From the NCBI RefSeq assembly GCF_014698845.1, contig NZ_JACJTV010000037.1, forward strand, positions 1-53,153: DNA of 53,153 nt. The letters are read 5' to 3'. The stretch is from Coleofasciculus sp. FACHB-1120. GTDB lineage: Bacteria > Cyanobacteriota > Cyanobacteriia > Cyanobacteriales > FACHB-T130. Of the stretch, positions 35,799-44,238 are shown piece by piece (the first letter of the stretch is position 1; the number at the start of each line of letters is the position of its first letter). The notes beneath the pieces were generated by a model. It was not told where the DNA came from, did not search any database, and saw only the letters and a program-made list of their open reading frames with translations. The position numbers and the translations under genes were made by a program.

Positions 35799-36554
35799 CT
35801 AATTTCTTTCCAGCCACTTTTGAGCATTCAACCGCTGCGTCACGCCAAACACCATTAAATCCAGCGTGATCTTGCGCTCATCGCACAAGAAAGGCTCAAT
35901 GATACTGGGTCTAGCGCCTTCAAAACAGGAAAAAGCTCTTTGTTTTTGGATGTCTTCTTCGGGAAAATAAAGGTTAAAGTTCCGCTTTCCCCCTTGCCAG
36001 CTCCCGTTGACTTGCCAGCATTCTGAGATTTCTTGAAGCGGTTTCTTGTCAAATTTCAGCTCTAAATTTTGAACGCCCTTTTTTTCAAGTGCTGTTTTCA
36101 AAGCTGGTAAATAGTCTTGTTGAATAAACTCAACAAAAGGCTTGTCTTCTACCGCAGGTGCCTTCTCTTTTTTAGCCGCTTTAGCAGCTGGCTTATCCCC
36201 TTCTGGCGACTCGTCGTTTTTAGCAGCTTTGGCACCTGCTGGCTTATCTGCTTTAGCAGCTTTGGCACCCGTTGGCTTATCCTCTTTAGATGCTTGAGCG
36301 GTTTTTTTAACATCTGGTTGAACCTGAGCCGAGTCATCTGGGGTTGATGCCTCTGTCGAAGATTTTTCTCCAGCCGCATTCGGATTCACCTCCGGATTCA
36401 CAGCTTCTGGAGCGGGTGCGTTTGCTGTAGGAATGTCGGTTGCTACGTCAGAATCCGTACTGGGAGCATTTTCTTCAGAAACACTAGGAGCCTGCTTGTC
36501 AACAGTGCTAGGAGCCACCTCTCCGGCGTCATTGTGATTGGTTTCTTCTGCCAT
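35799..36554 (-). CDS. DUF2996 protein with long Ala/Lys/Pro linker
   Basis: 251 aa from ATG 36554 (MAEETNHND); the frame is open further upstream. Residues about 1-145 are disordered, rich in Ala, Pro, Glu and Lys, with near-repeats of KPAGAKAAK. The C-terminal 100 residues form DUF2996: FVEFIQQDYLPALKTALE, LELKFDKKPL, FNLYFPEEDIQKQRAFSC, ERKITLDLMVFGVTQRLNAQ. The family is found in cyanobacteria and plastids; its role is not established by this sequence. Confidence 0.85.
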   Translation of the reverse strand: MAEETNHNDAGEVAPSTVDKQAPSVSEENAPSTDSDVATDIPTANAPAPEAVNPEVNPNAAGEKSSTEASTPDDSAQVQPDVKKTAQASKEDKPTGAKAAKADKPAGAKAAKNDESPEGDKPAAKAAKKEKAPAVEDKPFVEFIQQDYLPALKTALEKKGVQNLELKFDKKPLQEISECWQVNGSWQGGKRNFNLYFPEEDIQKQRAFSCFEGARPSIIEPFLCDERKITLDLMVFGVTQRLNAQKWLERN

Positions 36555-36666
36555 TGGACTTATCCGCAAGTTGGTGATTTTTTTGAATGTATGCAGCGTG
36601 GATGAAGGTAGGATTAACAACCCCGATTCGAGATTGAAATCCTTTACTGCTCATCCTAGCTTGGAA

Positions 36667-36942
36667 TCAGCCTCCCGCCTGCGCTGCCACAATACTTACC
36701 TCATCACCTTCGCTCAGCGGTGTCTGAGTTCCATCCAAAAAGCGGATGTCTTCGCTGTTGACGTAGAAATTCACAAATCTGCGGGGTTCGCCCTTTTCAT
36801 CGCACAAACGCACTTTGATGCCAGGATAGCTTTGCTCTAAGGATTCGAGCAATTCACCAATCGTACTGCCGCTGCCTTCAATGGTGGCTTGATTGTTTGT
36901 AAGCTTCTGGAGAGGAGTCGGAACGAGAACTTTGACTGTCAT
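36667..36942 (-). CDS. MoaD/ThiS-fold sulfur carrier, CysO-like
   Basis: 91 aa, ubiquitin-like fold ending in Gly-Gly (90-91), where an adenylated and then thiocarboxylated C-terminus is expected. The central [18 protein letters not shown] closely resembles mycobacterial CysO (RFVNIYVNDEDVRF), rather than MoaD proper, a copy of which lies at 38585. It is directly downstream of thrC (103 nt) on the same strand. CysO passes sulfur to a PLP enzyme (CysM) to make cysteine; the PLP enzyme here is annotated threonine synthase. A sulfur-carrier role is likely; the partner is inferred. Confidence 0.85.
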   Translation of the reverse strand: MTVKVLVPTPLQKLTNNQATIEGSGSTIGELLESLEQSYPGIKVRLCDEKGEPRRFVNFYVNSEDIRFLDGTQTPLSEGDEVSIVAAQAGG

Positions 36943-36984
36943 AGTTAAAGATTATTCAGTAGTCATTCATACGTAGTCACGAGC

Positions 36985-37024
36985 GATGAGTCATTAGCAA
37001 CCCCGGAAGGACTAATGACTCATC
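36985..37024. repeat. 13-bp inverted repeat between thrC and the CysO-like gene
   Basis: GATGAGTCATTAG (36985-36997) and its complement (37012-37024) enclose 14 bases. Related ATGACTCATCA strings occur near 35770-35790. This is a dispersed intergenic repeat; it may form a hairpin in the thrC-cysO transcript. Confidence 0.65.
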
Positions 37025-37045
37025 ACAAAAAGCTGATAGCGATTA

Positions 37046-38338
37046 TTAAACCAGAACTTGCTGCCAGTCGAGACGTTCGAGTGTCCGAGAGCGCTCTAAT
37101 GCCCGCTCGAAACTGTCCAGCTTCGCCTCAATTGTCAGGGGTTCCCCGATGTATCCTTGCACCGCTTCTTGGGTTTTCAGCCCGTTGCCGGTAATGTAAA
37201 CAACGGTGGTTTCTTCGGGATCAATTTTACCCGCTTCTACCAATTTTTTCAGCACAGCAACTGTGGTGCCGCCAGCGGTTTCGGTAAAGATGCCTTCGGT
37301 TTCAGCTAATAGCTTGATGCCTTCAACAATTTCAGTATCGTTGACTGATTCAATATTGCCGCCAGTTTTCTTCGCAACTTCCAGCGCATAAACTCCGTCC
37401 GCTGGGTTGCCAATTGCAATTGATTTAGCAATTGTATTCGGCTTCACAGGGGTTACGAAGTCACGCCCTTCCCGATGAGCTTGGGCAATGGGGGAACACC
37501 CTTCGGCTTGGGCACCGCTGAAACGGACGCTCTTATCAGCTACCAGTCCAACGTTGATAAATTCTTGGAATCCTTTGTAGATTTTGGTGAACAGCGAGCC
37601 AGATGCCAGTGGAGCGACAATATGATCTGGCAGTTTCCAGCCTAGTTGTTCTGCTACTTCGTAGCCAAGAGTTTTGGAACCTTCCGAGTAGTAAGGACGG
37701 AGGTTAATATTGACAAATCCCCAACCTTGTGTATTAGCAACTTCGCAGCAGAGGCGGTTCACTTGGTCGTAGTTGCCCTGAACTGCCATGACCGTAGGAT
37801 CGTAGATGAGTGTACCCAGAACTTTACCAGCTTCCAGGTCGGCGGGGATGAAAACGCAGCAGTCTAAACCGGCGTAGGCAGCGATCGCTGCGGTAGAATT
37901 CGCTAAATTACCCGTACTGGCGCAGGATACCGTCGTAAATCCTAATTCCTTCGCTCTTGTTAAAGCGACCGATACCACCCGATCTTTAAAGCTCAGGGTG
38001 GGCATATTGACGGCATCGTTTTTAATATAAAGATTTTTAATACCCAGACGACGAGCTAAGCGATTGGCTTTTACCAGTGGTGTCATGCCAGTTCCCACGT
38101 CAATCGGCGTTTCTGTGGCGACGGGCAAGAAGGAACGATAGCGCCAAATTGAGTTAGGCCCTGCCTGAATGCTTTCACGAGTGACGGTGCGGCGCAGAGC
38201 ATCGTAATCGTAGGTTACTTCCAGAGGGCCAAAACAAAACTCACAGACATGAGTTGCCTTGAGTTCGTATTCGGTGCCGCACTCTTTACACTTCAGTGCC
38301 GTAAAGGTTGCCGTTGTTGACTGGGTTGCCTGGGTCAT
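37046..38338 (-). CDS. thrC: Threonine synthase (PLP fold type II)
   Basis: 430 aa. An N-terminal zinc ribbon has Cys17/Cys20 and Cys32/Cys35. PLP-binding Lys118 is in TLSFKDRVVSVAL. The STGNLANSTAA loop and GNGLKTQEAV near the C-terminus complete the catalytic domain. Threonine synthase converts O-phosphohomoserine to threonine. It is followed by the CysO-like carrier, and MoaD is 247 nt upstream. Since PLP enzymes of this fold also use thiocarboxylated carriers to make cysteine or homocysteine, a second role should be considered (inference). A dyad about 75 nt upstream may regulate it. Confidence 0.92.
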   Translation of the reverse strand: MTQATQSTTATFTALKCKECGTEYELKATHVCEFCFGPLEVTYDYDALRRTVTRESIQAGPNSIWRYRSFLPVATETPIDVGTGMTPLVKANRLARRLGIKNLYIKNDAVNMPTLSFKDRVVSVALTRAKELGFTTVSCASTGNLANSTAAIAAYAGLDCCVFIPADLEAGKVLGTLIYDPTVMAVQGNYDQVNRLCCEVANTQGWGFVNINLRPYYSEGSKTLGYEVAEQLGWKLPDHIVAPLASGSLFTKIYKGFQEFINVGLVADKSVRFSGAQAEGCSPIAQAHREGRDFVTPVKPNTIAKSIAIGNPADGVYALEVAKKTGGNIESVNDTEIVEGIKLLAETEGIFTETAGGTTVAVLKKLVEAGKIDPEETTVVYITGNGLKTQEAVQGYIGEPLTIEAKLDSFERALERSRTLERLDWQQVLV

Positions 38339-38411
38339 GGGTATTTACACTCTAATCGTCCGTCATCGTTCGGTTGATACTAACACAGGCAAAAATACCC
38401 GTCAAATATAT

Positions 38412-38428
38412 CCGACTCTTTTAGTCGG
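38412..38428. promoter_or_regulatory. Candidate operator upstream of thrC (ccgact-N5-agtcgg)
   Basis: CCGACT (38412-38417) and AGTCGG (38423-38428) flank CTTTT inside AT-rich DNA, about 75 nt before the thrC start. It resembles operators of Rrf2-family (IscR/CymR-like) regulators that control sulfur or Fe-S genes, but no regulator is in the window. By sequence alone it could also be a weak hairpin. Confidence 0.4.
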
Positions 38429-38584
38429 GATTAAATGTTGTCTACGATACAAAATTTAGCCCTCAGTCGGCAGACTGGGGTTGATTACATTCCAAGTCCG
38501 AGGTCGCGGATTTGGGAAAAAGAGGGAATTGAAGCGGATTTGGGATGAAAAGACCGAATTTCTGGCTTTTAACTTTTGTGTTTC

Positions 38585-38845
38585 CTATCCACCACTAACG
38601 GGGGGAATCAGCACCACTTCATCGCCATCATGCAGAATCGTGTCTGGCTCGACAAATTGAAAATTAACGCCAAAGCGAGTAACTTGACGCCATTTTTCAA
38701 GCGCTGGATGTTCGGAAGCAAATTTATCAAGTATTGCGGAAACGGCTGTATTTGAAGGGATTTTCAGCACCAGTTCCGAAACGCCGTAAGCTTCTTGATA
38801 GGCAGCGAATAATTTAACGGTAATCGCGATCGCTTCAGTGGACAT
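38585..38845 (-). CDS. moaD: Molybdopterin synthase small subunit MoaD
   Basis: 86 aa ending SGG, ubiquitin-like. It opens ITVKLFAAYQEAYG and ends DGDEVVLIPPVSGG, as in MoaD. Its thiocarboxylated C-terminus gives sulfur to MoaE during molybdenum cofactor synthesis. It differs from the other sulfur carrier at 36667, so the two should have separate jobs. Neighbours are thrC (downstream) and a ComFB protein (upstream, 32 nt); moaC is far away at 1204 and moaE is not in the window. Confidence 0.88.
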   Translation of the reverse strand: MSTEAIAITVKLFAAYQEAYGVSELVLKIPSNTAVSAILDKFASEHPALEKWRQVTRFGVNFQFVEPDTILHDGDEVVLIPPVSGG

Positions 38846-38877
38846 AGGAACTGATACTAGAGGGTGCTGGCATTAGA

Positions 38878-39315
38878 TTAGCGCGATCGCCGACCATCCG
38901 CTTTATAAATGCCCCCTAATCCAAAAAGCGATCGCACCCATGAAAGGGAGACGGGGTTTTTGGCTTCTTCAACATCCGCATCAGATGCACACTCTTCGAG
39001 GTTCTCGGCGTTTTCTGCACAAGGCAGGGAATTTACCACGTTCAAGGAATCTTGTTGCACAGCCGCCAATGCTTGACCCACCGCCACGATAATCTGAGGT
39101 GCTAACTTAGCTTTAGCCCGTTGCTGTTGTAGATACCAACCTCTGGGACTGGTCGCATACAGGGCTGGCAGACGATTCAGGGCGTAAGCGATCGCATGGG
39201 CTGGATTGATATAGTTGACCAACTTTGGCGGTAGCTGCTGGAGTTGCCGGTTTACTTCCTGAACAACTAACAGTTCCATGACATTGCAATAGGTTAGGAC
39301 TTGATTAGGTTGCAT
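38878..39315 (-). CDS. ComFB family protein (late-competence-like)
   Basis: 145 aa. The ComFB domain covers about 8-95: CNVMELLVVQEVNRQLQQLP, YINPAHAIAYALNRLPALYA, GWYLQQQRAKAKLAPQI. Members of this family in cyanobacteria have been described as cyclic-di-GMP receptors linked to motility or cell size; binding is not testable here. The remaining about 50 residues are acidic and variable. 32 nt upstream of moaD; co-transcription possible. Confidence 0.82.
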   Translation of the reverse strand: MQPNQVLTYCNVMELLVVQEVNRQLQQLPPKLVNYINPAHAIAYALNRLPALYATSPRGWYLQQQRAKAKLAPQIIVAVGQALAAVQQDSLNVVNSLPCAENAENLEECASDADVEEAKNPVSLSWVRSLFGLGGIYKADGRRSR

Positions 39316-39530
39316 AATCTTCTTAAAGACTGGACTGACGATCGCTGTTGATAATGGACAGACGTTAAAGAAGGCGAGCGATCGCGTTATCCTCTCAGAT
39401 TGCCAAAGACGCTTTCGCTTGACGGCTCACTTTTTTGCTGACTCTTTGGCTCAGTTTTCCGGGTACGACTGCGATCGCTACACCAAAAGGTGAGCCAGAA
39501 TAAGCGAGAATTGTGGTAAGGAGCTTAACT

Positions 39531-40838
39531 ATGGCGGGTTCTCTCAGGGCATCTGCACGGGGGCTAGAAAGCGTTGATAAAGCCCGAAAAAGGAAAGGCT
39601 GGACAAAAACCATGACCGTTTCTTGGTGGCAGGCTGCCCTAACGACCCAGGCAACCTTGAAACGGTTTTGGCAAAAAAAACCGATTCAGCAAGAGACGTT
39701 CATTCATATTTGCCAAGCTGTCGGGATTGGCAACTGGAAGGAAATCGTTGATTCAGGTGCAGTTGAAGAAGCAGAAGCGCCTGAAATGCCCATACTTGAT
39801 TGGGGTGAAGCGCCTGATGTCTCTGGGTTCTATGGGCGCACAGAAGAACTGGCTGTGCTTGAGAAATGGATTGTCGCTGATAGTTGCCACCTAGTAACGC
39901 TGTCCGGCATGGGGGGAATTGGTAAAACAGCGCTATCCGTGATGCTAGCCGAGCAAATTCAGAATGAATTTGATTATTTCATCTGGCGATCGCTCCGTTC
40001 TGCCCCATCAGTCGAAGACCTTTTAGCAGACTTACTCCGACTCCTCTGCAACGAGCAATCCATCGATTTCCCAAAAGATATTGGTCGCCGAATCCCCCAG
40101 TTAATCTCCCAGTTAATTGAGTCTCTGCGATTTCCCAAAGGGACGAACCCTTCCACAGGTTCGCACCGATGTCTGCTGATTTTGGATGAAGTCGAAACGA
40201 TTCTAGGTGCTGGTCAAGCAACTGGATATTATCGAGAAGGATATGAAGGCTACAGCGAGCTATTCAGACGAGTGGGGAGAGAGCGCCACAATAGCTGCTT
40301 AATCCTAATCGGTCGGGAGCAACCGAATGAAGTTGGATTAATGCAAGGAGAAACTCCCATCGTTCGTTCATTACTCCTATCCGATCTCAAGGATACAGAC
40401 GCTTGGCAAATATTTAGAGCCAAAGGTTTGTCAGACGAGAATCACTGGAGAAGCCTTTTTCAAATCTATCGGGGGAATCCCTTAATCCTAAATATTATTG
40501 CCAGTTATATAAAAGACTCCTTTGCTGGCAAAGTTTCTGATTTCCTAAAACTAGAAACAATTTTTTTGGGCGACATCCATCTGATTTTAGATACTTCCTG
40601 GCAACGACTATCAAATTTTCAAAAAGAAATTATGTTTAATTTAGCAGCTCATCTCAACCCTAGCTCAATCTTTAAATTAAAAGAGGAAATTAATCAAACT
40701 GTTTCAACTTCAGAAATCATGGAAGCGATTCAAGCATTAGAACGTCGTTCGCTGATAGAAAAGCAAATCGAATCCAATGAAGTTATTTATACGCTTCAGC
40801 CGGTTGTAAGAAGGTATGTTAAAAGAAAAATTAATTAA
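39531..40838 (+). CDS. STAND (NB-ARC) NTPase with vMAP-type N-terminal HTH
   Basis: 435 aa from ATG 39531, which has AAGGAG seven bases upstream; an earlier GTG at 39513 lacks this. The N-terminal 75 residues match the helical domain of vWA-MoxR-associated (vMAP) proteins (SLRASARGLESVDKARKRKG). NB-ARC at about 97-330: P-loop LSGMGGIGKTAL (125-136), Walker B CLLILDEVE (214-222), a GREQP sensor. A winged-helix end (about 345-435) closes the protein, with no WD40, TPR or effector domain, unlike the common large STAND proteins. It stands 84 nt before the receptor-like kinase at 40923. Confidence 0.88.
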   Translation: MAGSLRASARGLESVDKARKRKGWTKTMTVSWWQAALTTQATLKRFWQKKPIQQETFIHICQAVGIGNWKEIVDSGAVEEAEAPEMPILDWGEAPDVSGFYGRTEELAVLEKWIVADSCHLVTLSGMGGIGKTALSVMLAEQIQNEFDYFIWRSLRSAPSVEDLLADLLRLLCNEQSIDFPKDIGRRIPQLISQLIESLRFPKGTNPSTGSHRCLLILDEVETILGAGQATGYYREGYEGYSELFRRVGRERHNSCLILIGREQPNEVGLMQGETPIVRSLLLSDLKDTDAWQIFRAKGLSDENHWRSLFQIYRGNPLILNIIASYIKDSFAGKVSDFLKLETIFLGDIHLILDTSWQRLSNFQKEIMFNLAAHLNPSSIFKLKEEINQTVSTSEIMEAIQALERRSLIEKQIESNEVIYTLQPVVRRYVKRKIN

Positions 40839-40922
40839 CTGACGGTTAAACAATAAAGTTATTTTGCGCGAGAAGTTATAATTCTATAACATTCCCACTC
40901 AAATCGGGATGGTGTATTTGCC

Positions 40923-43394
40923 GTGAGTTATTGCATCAATCCCAACTGCCGCAATTTCAACGAGCCTGGTAATCAAAGCACTTGTCCTGACTGTGGCTGT
41001 GAAAGTTTAGTAGAAGGACGCTATCGGGTCATCCGACGTTTGGGCAAAGGAGGCTTTGGTCAAACCTTTGAGGTGGAGGACGTGCGCCAGGAAGGCACAA
41101 AAAAAGTCCTGAAAATTTTGCTCACCGACTATGAAAAGGCAATCTGCCTATTTCAGCGAGAAGCCGAAGTTCTAAAGAAGTTGAATCATCAGGGAATTCC
41201 CAAAGTAGAGGCAGATGGATACTTCCAGTTATGCCACCTAAAGAGCGAAAAGCCCTTGCACTGCTTGGTGATGGAGAAAATTGAGGGGATCAACTTAAAA
41301 GAATGGTTGAGCAGCCGCAACTATGAATCTATCAGCGGAAAGCAAGCGATCGCTTGGTTGAAACAACTGGCAGAAATATTACAGCAAGTTCATCAAAGCA
41401 ACTATTTTCACCGGGATATTAAGCCGTCTAACATTATGCTGCGACCGGATGATCAACTGGTGTTGATTGATTTTGGCGCAGTTCGGGAAGCTACAGAAAC
41501 CTACCTGCACAAGTTAGCCGGAAGGGATGGCACAGCAATTATTTCCCACGGGTATACACCCCCAGAACAAGCCGATGGTAGAGCGGTTTCTAAATCTGAT
41601 TTCTATGCTTTGGGACGCACCTTCGTTCATTTGTTGACAGGCATACATCCCCACGATCTGCCAGAAAACCCTCAAACAGGTCAGTTGAATTGGCGAAATA
41701 GTGCCCCACAGATTTCACCAGAGTTAGCAACTTTAATTAATGACCTGATGGCTCCTTTCTCAGGGAATCGACCTCAAAATGCCCAAGAAATCCTGCAACG
41801 CTTAGAGGAAATTGAGACGTCAATCCACAGCCATCGGCGGAGGCACCCTCCCGACGACACACTGACTTTGCTTCCTGGCGGCAATCGTCCAGACGAAGAA
41901 CTTACCAGGATTATCTATTCAGGCAATTTAAGGCTTGTACTCATTGGGGCCGTGAGTGCAATTCTCCTATCAGTAATCGGAATAATCATCTATGTCATCG
42001 TGAAACAGCCAAGGGCTTGTGATGCAAATCTTGCAGACGATTTAAGTTGTGGAGAAGAAGTTTTAGTTCCCGGTTTTAAAGGCTCTCTCAAGCAAAAAGG
42101 CGTGCAAAAATTTGCCAGTGGTCAATATGCTGAGGCGGTTGGTTTATTAGAGAAGGCACGAAGCGAACAGCCAAATGACCCGGAAACTTTGATTTACCTG
42201 AATAATGCCCGATTGATGGATAAAAAGGAAAAAGCTTACACGATTGCTGTTGCTGCTCCGATAACCAACAATCCCAACAGAGCGCTGGAAATTCTGCAAG
42301 GAGCTGCCCAAGCCCAAAATGAAATCAATCAGGGTCAAAGGATTAATGGTAAAGGGCTGAAAGTGGTAATTGCAGATGATGCTAATAATCCTGTCAAAGC
42401 TAAACAAATTGCCGAGTCATTCGTGTTGAAAAAGGACATTTTAGCGGTCGTCGGTCACTATGCCAGCGAAGTGACACTGGGAGTCGGTCACTCTACCAGT
42501 GAAGCGAAGCCGGGAGCGATCGCAATTTATCAACAGCACGGGTTAGTATTAATTTCTCCGGGTAGCACCTCGGAAGACCTCTCAGAGTGGAGCAGCAAGA
42601 GCGAACACGTTTTCTTTCGCACTGTACCCAGTAATCGAGTGAATGCCCAGGCTTTGGCTAGCTACATGATCCAAGCCAATCAGCGAACAGCAGCAGTCTT
42701 CTACTCTGGCACGAGTAATTACAGCAAATCTATCCGAGATCAATTTCACGTTAGCTTCCCCGCAAGTGGAGGACGGATAAGGGCAGATTTTGAACTGTGC
42801 AAAAAGGACTTCAATGCTGTTGAGGCGATTAACCAAGCACAAGCAAAAGGTGCGACTACGCTTGTCTTCCTTCCGGATGGTCAGACCTGCCCTTTTTCCT
42901 TTCAGAATGTTTTAGCAGTGATTAAGGCAAATCAGGGTCGTTATCCGATGGTGGGAGCATGGGCTGTTTACAGTTCTGAGATTCTACAAATCGACTCTAA
43001 ATATGTAGTCGATCGCCTAGTAGTGACAGTCCCTTGGCATTCCTTGAGCAGCCCCAATCCAACGTTTCCCAAAGAATCTGAGCAGCTATGGAATGCGGAA
43101 GTGAGTGGGCTGACCGCTACAACTTATGATGCAACTCGTGCGTTGATCGCGGCTTTAGCAAAAAAACCTCAACCGAATCGTTCTGACGTGCGGCGGGCTT
43201 TATCGGCTTCCGACTTTCGAGCCAATGGTGCGATGGGGATGATTAGTTTTCGCGGCGGCGAGCCTAATGAGCCGATTTTTACATTGGTCAAAGTCGTCCC
43301 GTCTAACTGCGCGCGTTATGGTTTCAGGTTTATACCTGTAGACTATCCCCCAGAGAAAGTTAAGGATTTAGAGAATTGCCAGCCGGAAAAATAA
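40923..43394 (+). CDS. 4-Cys Ser/Thr kinase fused through a membrane helix to a periplasmic-binding domain
   Basis: 823 aa from a GTG start (MSYCINPNCR). Cys prefix: Cys4, Cys9, Cys21, Cys24. Kinase about 34-295: GKGGFG (41-46), Lys64, HRDIKPSN (163-170), DFG (183-185), PPEQ; all catalytic residues are present. A membrane helix at about 338-360 leads to a TPR-like pair (about 385-430, FASGQYAEAVGLLEKARSE, LIYLNNARL), then a type 1 periplasmic-binding domain (about 437-815; IAVAAPITNNPNRALEILQG, VVGHYASEVTLGVG). The outer part matches the separate protein at 19491 from its TPR helices to its C-terminus. This is a receptor-kinase layout: outside ligand domain, one helix, cytoplasmic kinase. The ligand is unknown, perhaps an amino acid. 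Confidence 0.94.
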   Translation: MSYCINPNCRNFNEPGNQSTCPDCGCESLVEGRYRVIRRLGKGGFGQTFEVEDVRQEGTKKVLKILLTDYEKAICLFQREAEVLKKLNHQGIPKVEADGYFQLCHLKSEKPLHCLVMEKIEGINLKEWLSSRNYESISGKQAIAWLKQLAEILQQVHQSNYFHRDIKPSNIMLRPDDQLVLIDFGAVREATETYLHKLAGRDGTAIISHGYTPPEQADGRAVSKSDFYALGRTFVHLLTGIHPHDLPENPQTGQLNWRNSAPQISPELATLINDLMAPFSGNRPQNAQEILQRLEEIETSIHSHRRRHPPDDTLTLLPGGNRPDEELTRIIYSGNLRLVLIGAVSAILLSVIGIIIYVIVKQPRACDANLADDLSCGEEVLVPGFKGSLKQKGVQKFASGQYAEAVGLLEKARSEQPNDPETLIYLNNARLMDKKEKAYTIAVAAPITNNPNRALEILQGAAQAQNEINQGQRINGKGLKVVIADDANNPVKAKQIAESFVLKKDILAVVGHYASEVTLGVGHSTSEAKPGAIAIYQQHGLVLISPGSTSEDLSEWSSKSEHVFFRTVPSNRVNAQALASYMIQANQRTAAVFYSGTSNYSKSIRDQFHVSFPASGGRIRADFELCKKDFNAVEAINQAQAKGATTLVFLPDGQTCPFSFQNVLAVIKANQGRYPMVGAWAVYSSEILQIDSKYVVDRLVVTVPWHSLSSPNPTFPKESEQLWNAEVSGLTATTYDATRALIAALAKKPQPNRSDVRRALSASDFRANGAMGMISFRGGEPNEPIFTLVKVVPSNCARYGFRFIPVDYPPEKVKDLENCQPEK

Positions 43395-43420
43395 TTTGAT
43401 ATTTCCACGGCACTAAACCC

Positions 43421-44068
43421 TCAAAATATTTGCTCTAATCGGCGAAAATCTCTTTCGACTTCTGCCCAGAGAGAGCGATTGTGGGGGTCGGTTTTCAGGG
43501 CTTTTTTTAGATAAATTCTTGCTTTTTCGAGTTGCTTTTCAGCGATCAGCTGACGCCCCCAACGTTGATAAGCGATCGCTTGCCACTGTCGCACTTCGGG
43601 ATCTTCGGGCAGGCGTTGGGCGAGTCCTTCGATGAGGGCGATCGCGCGGGGAAATCGGCGATTTTTTAGTAACTGCTGCAACTGCTGATAAGAACTCCAC
43701 TTCAGCTGTTGCTCAGTTATCGACAAGTCTGGGAGTTTTTGAATGGGCGTGTCTTTTGGCGTCTCTTTGCGAGTCACCTTTGTGACGGAAGGTTGAGGAG
43801 GCGATACAGCCCCGGTCTGTTCTGGATTGGAGACTTTCTCAACCGTTTCAGACTTATCTACGCCGCTCTTATCTACCACGCTGAGGAGGAACTTGTAAGC
43901 CTCTGTCAACTCGATAAATTTATCCTGCGCTTGGCGATCGCCAGGATTAGCGTCGGGATGATACTGTCGTGCCAAACGTCGGTAAGACGCTTTAATTTCT
44001 GAAAAAGATGCCCCTGATCTCAACCCCAACACCCGGTAACAATCTGCGAGGTTCATCAGAGGAATCAT
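43421..44068 (-). CDS. DnaJ-domain protein
   Basis: 215 aa (ATG 44068; the second ATG at 44056 also fits). N-terminal J domain about 6-72 with the HPD motif in RQYHPDANPGD. A Thr/Pro-rich linker leads to TPR-like helices (about 120-215; RFPRAIALIEGLAQRLPEDPE, LEKARIYLKKALKTD). It stimulates Hsp70 (DnaK) ATPase; no G/F or zinc domain, so it is a class C co-chaperone. It lies close to clpP3 on the same strand. Confidence 0.9.
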   Translation of the reverse strand: MIPLMNLADCYRVLGLRSGASFSEIKASYRRLARQYHPDANPGDRQAQDKFIELTEAYKFLLSVVDKSGVDKSETVEKVSNPEQTGAVSPPQPSVTKVTRKETPKDTPIQKLPDLSITEQQLKWSSYQQLQQLLKNRRFPRAIALIEGLAQRLPEDPEVRQWQAIAYQRWGRQLIAEKQLEKARIYLKKALKTDPHNRSLWAEVERDFRRLEQIF

Positions 44069-44130
44069 CTAATCAATTAGTCTTTAATCTTTGTTGATAG
44101 CCGGGAGTTTATGTCTAGCCATTCGCTTTC

Positions 44131-44222
44131 AGCGGTTAGCGATTAGCTTTTGAGAGTCTTGTCGGAAGCCCAAGTTTACAATTGGGGCTACCCAACCGTC
44201 AAGCAGCTAATCCCTAACCGCT
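44131..44222. repeat. Nested inverted repeat after clpP3
   Basis: Outer arms AGCGGTTAGCGATTAGCT (44131-44148) and AGCTAATCCCTAACCGCT (44205-44222) match in 17 of 18 positions. Inside, AGCCCAAGTT...TTGGGGCT forms a second hairpin. No coding sense is seen. It may be a MITE-like repeat or an mRNA 3' structure. Confidence 0.6.
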
Positions 44223-44238
44223 AATAGCTAATCACTGA

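Noticed and set aside
38339-38584. Riboswitch upstream of thrC
   Set aside because: No known riboswitch core is visible; only a short dyad is present.
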